From assembly GCF_014204755.1 (NCBI RefSeq), contig NZ_JACHLZ010000001.1:930001-994000 (forward strand): DNA of 64,000 nt. Direction: 5' to 3'. The DNA comes from Brachybacterium aquaticum (GTDB lineage Bacteria; Actinomycetota; Actinomycetes; Actinomycetales; Dermabacteraceae). The notes under the pieces are model-generated. The model was not told the origin of the DNA and made no database searches. It saw only the letters and a program-made list of their open reading frames with translations. Position 1 is the stretch's first letter. Each line of letters begins with the position of its first letter. The translations under genes and the position numbers were made by a program. Shown here in pieces: positions 59,154 to 64,000 of the stretch.

Positions 59154-59513
59154 ATGTGCGGGGCGAAGCACCGCAACGAGAGATAAGCATACCTGCTCCG
59201 GTGGCGGTTTCCGTCCGTCCAGGGCACCTGCGGATGTGAGTCACGTTGCATCACCGCGCGGGGTGGGACGAGACTGGCTCCATGATCGTCGCCTTCTCCG
59301 TCCAGCCCACCGGTGAGCCCTCCGACCCCGCGCTCGTGCGCGAGCTCGGCGAGGGGGCCGACGCCGCGAGCGTCCACGACGCCGTCGCCGCCGCGGTCGC
59401 CGTGGTGCGCGCCTCCGGCCTGCCCGCTCGCACCTCCTCGATGTTCACAAGTATCGTCCACCTAGGACATGGGTCTTTCATCCGGCCCGCAGGAATCTGA
59501 AGAGGGAACCGCC

Positions 59514-59825
59514 ATGTTGCTTGCATTCTCGGTCGCCCCGTCCGGAACTGGCCGCGAAGATGGATCAGTCCACGATGCTGTCGCTGCCGCAGTGAAGGTC
59601 GTCCGCGCCTCCGGTTTGCCCAATAGGACGTCGAGCATGTTCACCGAGGTTGAAGGCACCTGGGACGAGGTCTTCGGCGTGGTGAAGCGTGCTACAGAGG
59701 CCGTTGAGCCATTCGGCTCGCGGGTCTCTCTCGTCATCAAGGCTGACATTCGTCCGGGCTACGAGGGCGAGCTGGACGCCAAGGTCGAACGGCTCGAACA
59801 GGCGATCTCGGAGTCAGATGAGTAG
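59514..59825 (+). CDS. MTH1187-family thiamine-binding protein (intact paralogue)
   Basis: A 103-residue protein: LLAFSVAPSGTGREDGSVHD, AVKVVRASGLPNRTSSMFTE and VEGTWDEVFGVVKRATEAVE, then SLVIKADIRPGYEGELDAKV. It closely parallels the split host gene, including VRASGLP and TSSMFT. ATG 59514 follows GAGGGAACC. The family folds as a ferredoxin-like dimer and binds thiamine or hydroxymethylpyrimidine. Its place at the edge of the insertion means the strain keeps one working copy. Confidence 0.9.
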   Translation: MLLAFSVAPSGTGREDGSVHDAVAAAVKVVRASGLPNRTSSMFTEVEGTWDEVFGVVKRATEAVEPFGSRVSLVIKADIRPGYEGELDAKVERLEQAISESDE

Positions 59826-59889
59826 TAACTGCTCCCGCAGCCGTCCGAGACGGTGATCCTCAACTGGACGTGCTCCCGATGCGATGGGC

Positions 59890-60123
59890 CTCCTCGTCCC
59901 CCATGACGAGGAGGCCCCCGCCTTTTCCTCCGATACCACGCCGAGCACAGCCCCCCATGGAGACACCAGTGGTTGCTCCGATCTCGCGGATGGACTGTCC
60001 CCGGTCCCGACGAGCGAGGATGACAGTGCGCTTGTCGTCGTCGATCACCCGCGACCGGCCACCGTCCTTGCCGCGCTTCCGTGCTACCTCCAGCCCGTTC
60101 TTCGACGTGCTCCCGCCACGCAT
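59890..60123 (-). pseudogene. remnant of a resolvase C-terminus
   Basis: The minus strand reads VARKRGKDGGRSRVIDDDKR and ILARRDRGQSIREIGATTGV, the helix-turn-helix tail of Tn3-type resolvases. The catalytic half is absent. Confidence 0.65.
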
Positions 60124-60159
60124 TCGCTGAGGGCGGCGGCGCTGTTGCAGAACGACGAG

Positions 60160-60324
60160 CTACCGCTTGCCCTCGAACGGGCCCACGATGCTGTGGACAC
60201 CGTGGGTCGGGCATGCGAGGGCGATTCTGACGCCTTGCCCCTCTCCGGCATCCAACGGCTCCGGCTCTCAGTCCGCTCCGCACTCGCCGCAGGTGCGGTA
60301 CTCCTCGTCTACAGGCTCGAACAT
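60160..60324 (-). pseudogene. small zinc-ribbon protein gene with in-frame TGA
   Basis: The 55-codon frame reads MFEPVDEEYRTCGECGAD, TGA at 60268-60270, then EPEPLDAGEGQGVRIALACP and THGVHSIVGPFEGKR, ending TAG. CGEC and CPTH look like zinc ligands. Only one codon is wrong. Between here and 60502 a plus-strand end SLDQAADASMNFDARSKGWT is open but unrecognised. Confidence 0.55.
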
Positions 60325-60502
60325 GGCTCAGACCCCCGTCTTCGTCTGACGCCCACGCGCGGCCGCCACCCCGCGCACGGCTCCCACGAGATCTCGCTGG
60401 ACCAAGCCGCCGATGCCTCCATGAACTTCGACGCCAGGTCCAAGGGTTGGACCAAGGTCCTCGTCGAGACCGGCATGGTGAACGGAAAGAAGGAAAACTG
60501 AG

Positions 60503-61071
60503 ATGGCAACAGATCTTCAGGGCAAGGGGGTCGCGATCCTCGCCGCCGACGGAGTCGAACGCGTTGAGCTCGAGCACCCCCCGAAGCACGGGAACGGGCC
60601 GGCGCTCAGACCGAGGTCCTCTCGATCCACGACGGCGAGATCAAGGCCCGTAAGAACGACCTGCAGGAAGCGGGCATGTCCACCGTCGACGGGTTGGACG
60701 CCGACGCCTCGGTGGGCGACTACGGCGCCCAGCTGCTTCCCGGCGGCACGGTGAACCCCTACCAGCTCCGGGTCGACAAGGACGCCGTTTACTTCGTCCG
60801 CGACGTCGTCAGGAGTGGCGAGCCCTTGGCGGCGATCTGTCATGGGCCCTGGACATTGATCGAGGCTGGCGTGGTCGGAGGTCGCACCTTGACGTCCTTC
60901 CCAAGCATCCGCACGGACCTGCGCAACGCCGGTGCGGACGTCGTCGACCAGGACGTCGTGGTCGACGGGAACCTGATCACCAGCCGCTCACCCGACGACC
61001 TGCCTGGGTTCTGCGATACGATCATGGCGAATTCTGCGAGCAATTCGACCCAGGGCGAGGTGACGTCATGA
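60503..61071 (+). pseudogene. DJ-1/PfpI-family protein gene, frameshifted
   Basis: The first frame gives LQGKGVAILAADGVERVELE; from about 60600 a second frame continues AQTEVLSIHDGEIKARKNDL, GDYGAQLLPGGTVNPYQLRV, and the nucleophile region LAAICHGPWTLIEAG with SFPSIRTDLRNAGADVVDQ later. One or more indels lie in 60566-60600. Relatives act as glyoxalases/deglycases or proteases. An ATG at 60676 could express a fragment that keeps the Cys but lacks the first strand. Confidence 0.78.
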
Positions 61072-61370
61072 GCGTGACAAAGGGACTGCTAGTCAGGCTG
61101 GAGGCCTTGCCCGGCAAGGAAGACGAGGTCCAGGAATTTCTCGGCATCGGGCGAGGGCTCGTCGAGGAGGAACCGGCCACTGTCGCGTGGTTCGCGATCC
61201 GTCTCGGCCCGTCCTCATTCGGGATCTTCGACGTGTTCCCCGATGACGCCGGCCGCGACGCGCACCTGTCCGGCGCAGTCGCAGCAGCTCTCGGCGAGCA
61301 GACCGGCAAACTGTTCAGCGAACCGACGATCGAGAAGCTCGACGTCCTGGGCTCCAAACTCCCCGCCTGA
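61068..61370 (+). CDS. antibiotic biosynthesis monooxygenase (ABM)-domain protein
   Basis: A 100-residue ferredoxin-like protein: LLVRLEALPGKEDEVQEFLG at the start and SSFGIFDVFPDDAGRDAHLS later, typical of small ABM/quinol-monooxygenase proteins. It overlaps the PfpI gene by four bases (ATGA), so the two formed an operon. Substrate unknown. Confidence 0.82.
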   Translation: MSVTKGLLVRLEALPGKEDEVQEFLGIGRGLVEEEPATVAWFAIRLGPSSFGIFDVFPDDAGRDAHLSGAVAAALGEQTGKLFSEPTIEKLDVLGSKLPA

Positions 61371-61511
61371 CACCACAGAACGGGAGTACTGGCCCCGAAA
61401 GGAGGGGTCGATACGCGCGGTGACTTCGGGCTTGCACAGCCCGCTGACGTCGTGACAGCGGCCCCGTCTCTTGCGACGTATCGCTCATCCCCAACAGATC
61501 GAGGAACCGCG

Positions 61512-62642
61512 ATGACTGGAACTGACGACGGCGTTGCCACGACACGTTCACCCGAGGTAGCAGTGATCGGAGGCGGGATCGTCGGCCTGTCGACGGCTTA
61601 CGCGCTGCGGGAGCAGGGCGTACCGGTGCGCATGTACGAGGCTGGTCTGCCCGGGACGGGGCAGTCCGCAGGCGAGTCGCGCATCTTCCGGCACGCCCAC
61701 GACGACCCGCGACTCGTCGCTTTCGCGCGCGAAAGCCGCGGCGTATGGGATGAGTGGGCCGAACGCTTCGACGTCGAGCTAATCTCATCAGACGGTGTCC
61801 TGGCGATCGGAGACAGCGCCCTGGCGCGGCTGCGGGTGCTCGACCAGGTCGGCGGCGTGGACGCGCACGAGATCGACGCGGCCGAGGTCGCCCAGCGGAT
61901 GCCGCTGCTCGCTGGGTACTCGGGGCCAGCGGTGCTCGACGAGTCGGGCGGCGCGATCCGTACCCGAGCTGCGATCGCCGCACTCACGGGTGCCCTCGCA
62001 GATGCGGTCACCACCGGTGAGGTCATCTCGATCGATCCCCGCGCTGACGGGACGGTCGAGGTGCGCAGCGTCAACGACCGGGCTGTCTACTCCAAGGTGG
62101 TCGTGTGCGCCGGCCGCGAAACCGCCCGCCTGGCACGCAGCGTCGGCCTGTCGCTGCCGGTTCGCCTCGCCGCACACGTCAGGCTGACCTTCGACGTGAA
62201 AGCCGCCGCCCCGGCACGAGTCGCGTGCCTGCAGGACAGCAGCGGCGTGTTCGGCGAAGTAGGCGTCTACGCGACGCCGCTACCGGGAAACAGCAGCTAT
62301 TCGGTCGGACTCAGCGACACCGTCGGCGTCCGCGACGACGGAACTTTCATCGACCCGGCGGCGATTCGATCGCTGGACGAACGCGCCCGCGAATACGTGA
62401 CCCGGGCGCTGCCCGGTCTCCACCCAGAGCCGCGCGACTTCCTTCACTGCTGGGTGACCGACCTCCCGTGGAGTGAGGACGGCGTGGCCGTGTGGGAGGC
62501 AGGCTCTGTGCTTTTTGTGGCCGGTCACAATTTGTTCAAGCAGGCACCGGCGCTGGGTCGCGCTCTTGCCCGGGCTGCGACCGGCGGCGGTCTCCGCGCC
62601 GAGCTCACGCCCGAAGCGCGCCTCGGCGAGGCCCAGAGCTAG
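61512..62642 (+). CDS. FAD-dependent oxidoreductase (DAO family, sarcosine oxidase-like)
   Basis: A 376-residue amine oxidase of the DAO fold. The FAD Rossmann motif is VAVIGGGIVGLSTAYALRE, followed by GQSAGESRIFRHAHDDPRL, the monomeric sarcosine-oxidase/N-methyltryptophan-oxidase pattern. KVVVCAGRETARLARSVGL and LFVAGHNLFKQAPALGRAL close the fold. The usual covalent-FAD Cys near the end is not obvious (FLHCWVTDLP is a candidate). ATG 61512; upstream TTG codons are less likely. Confidence 0.87.
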   Translation: MTGTDDGVATTRSPEVAVIGGGIVGLSTAYALREQGVPVRMYEAGLPGTGQSAGESRIFRHAHDDPRLVAFARESRGVWDEWAERFDVELISSDGVLAIGDSALARLRVLDQVGGVDAHEIDAAEVAQRMPLLAGYSGPAVLDESGGAIRTRAAIAALTGALADAVTTGEVISIDPRADGTVEVRSVNDRAVYSKVVVCAGRETARLARSVGLSLPVRLAAHVRLTFDVKAAAPARVACLQDSSGVFGEVGVYATPLPGNSSYSVGLSDTVGVRDDGTFIDPAAIRSLDERAREYVTRALPGLHPEPRDFLHCWVTDLPWSEDGVAVWEAGSVLFVAGHNLFKQAPALGRALARAATGGGLRAELTPEARLGEAQS

Positions 62643-62693
62643 GGCGTGTCCCCCGATCGCGGGGGGGACCGGCGATTCTGGCCGGCAAACTGT

Positions 62694-62739
62694 CGAGTGT
62701 GTCGCTGTGCGAAGTTCAGATCGCACAGCGACACACTCG
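62694..62739. repeat. perfect 19-bp inverted repeat (long hairpin)
   Basis: CGAGTGTGTCGCTGTGCGA (62694-62712) and TCGCACAGCGACACACTCG (62721-62739) are exact complements around AGTTCAGA. It is 50 bases after the oxidase stop. No T-run follows, so it may be a terminator or the remains of a recombination site. Confidence 0.8.
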
Positions 62740-63011
62740 TCACATTGGGGTCACGTTGGTGGCTGCTTGCGGTGCGGCGGCGAGGTAGCCCGCGGAGGCA
62801 CCGACGCCCTCGTCCGCCACGTAGGCGGGCGTACCCGCTGCAACAACGGTCCCGCCGGCATCGCCCGCTCCGGGTTCACGATCGATCACGTGATCGGCCA
62901 CCGCGACAACGCGCATGTCCAGCTCTGCGGCGACGACCGTGTTGCCCGCATCGAGCAGCGGTTCGTCCTGGCTAGGGTTCCTCGCAGCGGCGGTCGAACG
63001 ACGACCACCGA
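62740..63011. other. unrecognised segment at the right end of the insertion
   Basis: No gene is assigned. The minus strand is open (landmarks DMRVVAVADHVIDREPGAGD and TPAYVADEGVGASAGYLAAA) and looks protein-like, but it begins inside the split MTH1187 gene and I know no matching family. Confidence 0.35.
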
Positions 63012-63250
63012 CACCGAGATCGAGGGGGAGTGGGACGAGGTGATGGCGGTGGTCAAGGACGCCACCGCAGCGGCCGGCCGCTACGGCTCCCGCGTCTCCC
63101 TCGTGCTGAAGGCGGACATCCGCCCCGGCCATGACGGGGAGCTGGACGGGAAGATCCAGCGCATGGAAGCGGCGGTGGAGCGCCTCGAGGGGCGCTGACC
63201 ACCGCCGCTTTCGATCGCCGCTGTCTCTCGGCGGCCGCTGACCAGTAGCC

Positions 63251-64000
63251 TCAGAGGTCACTGTCCAGCAGGCCGTCGCGCAGCGCGGCGGACAGCGCCG
63301 GCGTCACGGGCAGGCGCGGGATCAACGTCGCCTGCACGGCGTGGTAGATGTCCGGCTTGCCCGGCCAGGTCTCGCCCTGGGGCTCGTTGTCCGCGTCGAG
63401 CTCGTGGAACCACGAGCCGTCCTCAGCATCCAGCAGGTAGGTGGAGATGTACTCCCACCACTGCTCGTACCGCTCGGCCCAGATCCGCTCCCCGGTCACC
63501 TGGTGCATGACGGCGGCGGCGCCCACGGCCTCGGCCGCGACCCAGTGCATCCGCTCGGCGGAGACGGGGGTGCCGTCCCAGTCCACGGTGTACACCCAGC
63601 CCGGCGCCCCGTCGGCCCCGAAGGCCGCGGCGGACTTCTCCATGAGCGCGGTCGCGGCCTCGAGCATCCACTCTGGCGCCTCGCCGTCCCGGGCGATCAG
63701 CGCGGCGCGGGCCTGGAGCACCAGGCGCGACCACTCGATCCAGTGCCCGATCGTCGCGCCGTAGGGGCGGAACGGGTGGGCGGGCTGGTCCTTGTTGTAG
63801 TCCAGCAGCGGCGACCAGTCCGTGTCGAAGTGCTCCGGCAGCGCCCAGTCGTTGGCGCGGGCGAACTCGTCGATCGCGCGGGTGGCGATGGTGACGGCGC
63901 GGTCCAGCCAACGGCGCTCGCCGGTGACGTCGGCCGCGGCGAGCAGCGACTCGACGGTGTGCATGTTCGCGTTGATCCCGCGGTACTCCTCGAGCTCGCT
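63251..64000 (-). CDS. AGE-family epimerase/isomerase, partial
   Basis: The gene runs off the right edge; the last 249 codons are seen. RGINANMHTVESLLAA, WALPEHFDTDWSPLLDYNKD, GATIGHWIEWSRLVLQARAA, MHWVAAEAVGAAAVMH and WFHELDADNEP are the His/Trp/Glu-rich loops of N-acylglucosamine 2-epimerase/cellobiose epimerase (alpha/alpha barrel). His in the MHTVES and IGHW segments are the expected catalytic residues. The sugar substrate cannot be told. Confidence 0.9.
   Translation of the reverse strand, partial: SELEEYRGINANMHTVESLLAAADVTGERRWLDRAVTIATRAIDEFARANDWALPEHFDTDWSPLLDYNKDQPAHPFRPYGATIGHWIEWSRLVLQARAALIARDGEAPEWMLEAATALMEKSAAAFGADGAPGWVYTVDWDGTPVSAERMHWVAAEAVGAAAVMHQVTGERIWAERYEQWWEYISTYLLDAEDGSWFHELDADNEPQGETWPGKPDIYHAVQATLIPRLPVTPALSAALRDGLLDSDL

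Larger units (their letters stand above)
59449..63011. mobile_element. 3.6-kb insertion in the MTH1187-family gene
   Basis: Defined by where the interrupted gene stops and resumes. It holds an intact MTH1187 paralogue, resolvase and zinc-ribbon gene remnants, a frameshifted DJ-1/PfpI gene, an ABM monooxygenase, an FAD oxidase and a long hairpin. No transposase or matching terminal repeats are visible, so the mechanism is unknown. Confidence 0.65.
59282..63198 (+). pseudogene. MTH1187-family thiamine-binding protein gene split by an insertion
   Basis: The first part, 59282-59448, reads MIVAFSVQPTGEPSDPALVR to ASGLPARTSSMFT. The rest begins at about 63012 as TEIEGEWDEVMAVVKDATAA and ends at 63198 with KIQRMEAAVERLEGR. 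Joined they form a normal MTH1187/YkoF-type protein of about 117 residues that binds thiamine or related compounds. About 3.56 kb intervenes. CAC occurs at both edges (59446-59448, 63012-63014), a possible 3-bp duplication. Confidence 0.85.

Overview
The window is GC-rich DNA from an actinobacterium. The codon use, the order pncB-clpS-aosR(DUF2017)-murI-Rv1339-like-rph-rdgB, mycothiol-type DinB/MDMPI enzymes, a twin-arginine lysozyme-like protein and DUF3039/DUF3618/DUF4916 proteins all fit the Micrococcales. Brachybacterium or another Dermabacteraceae is my best guess, but no marker in the window settles the genus.

Bases 1-19700 are ordinary, densely packed core chromosome: the end of hrpA, malic enzyme, an SF2 helicase, pncB, the clpS-aosR-murI-MBL-rph-rdgB block with 1-4 base overlaps, a histidine phosphatase/NUDIX pair, tRNA-Leu, small metabolic enzymes and tRNA-Lys. 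The one oddity is a six-unit 31-bp tandem array after rdgB.

Bases 19652-39724 are a 20-kb genomic island in the 3' end of tRNA-Lys, bounded by 91-bp direct repeats that differ at one base. It looks like a decayed actinomycete integrative element: an XRE regulator with a palindromic operator, a primase-polymerase-like replication gene cut by an IS, a broken excisionase-like gene, and three membrane proteins of a conjugation apparatus, one with an in-frame stop. No integrase remains. It carries two candidate defence modules: an AlbA_2 (Schlafen-type) gene followed by a PD-(D/E)xK nuclease-like gene, and a small gene directly upstream of a dGTPase-family HD gene. Two identical inverted IS256-family copies and an IS3 element holding both an IS110 and an IS30 element fill the rest. 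The IS110 element has an upstream non-coding region in which I can read candidate bridge-RNA target and donor guides matching its insertion site and its own ends.

Bases 39767-53700 are chromosome again: a ScyD-like secreted protein, decayed kinase and Dabb genes, a lone ABC ATPase, a copper operon (copZ, small membrane protein, copA, csoR) with a legible promoter and CsoR-type dyads, a LysR/old-yellow-enzyme divergent pair, a small alarmone synthetase and a folate/FAD pair with a truncated oxidoreductase.

Bases 53729-59082 are a second element inserted at tRNA-His. It is flanked by a 9-bp repeat and has moved the tRNA's terminator 5.3 kb away. It holds resolvase-like genes, a DUF2945-DUF488-ATL-methyltransferase cargo, an IS481 element and the C-terminal half of a large serine integrase. 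Immediately after the tRNA, a third insertion (about 59449-63011) splits an MTH1187-family gene and itself carries an intact paralogue of that gene. The window ends inside an AGE-family epimerase gene.
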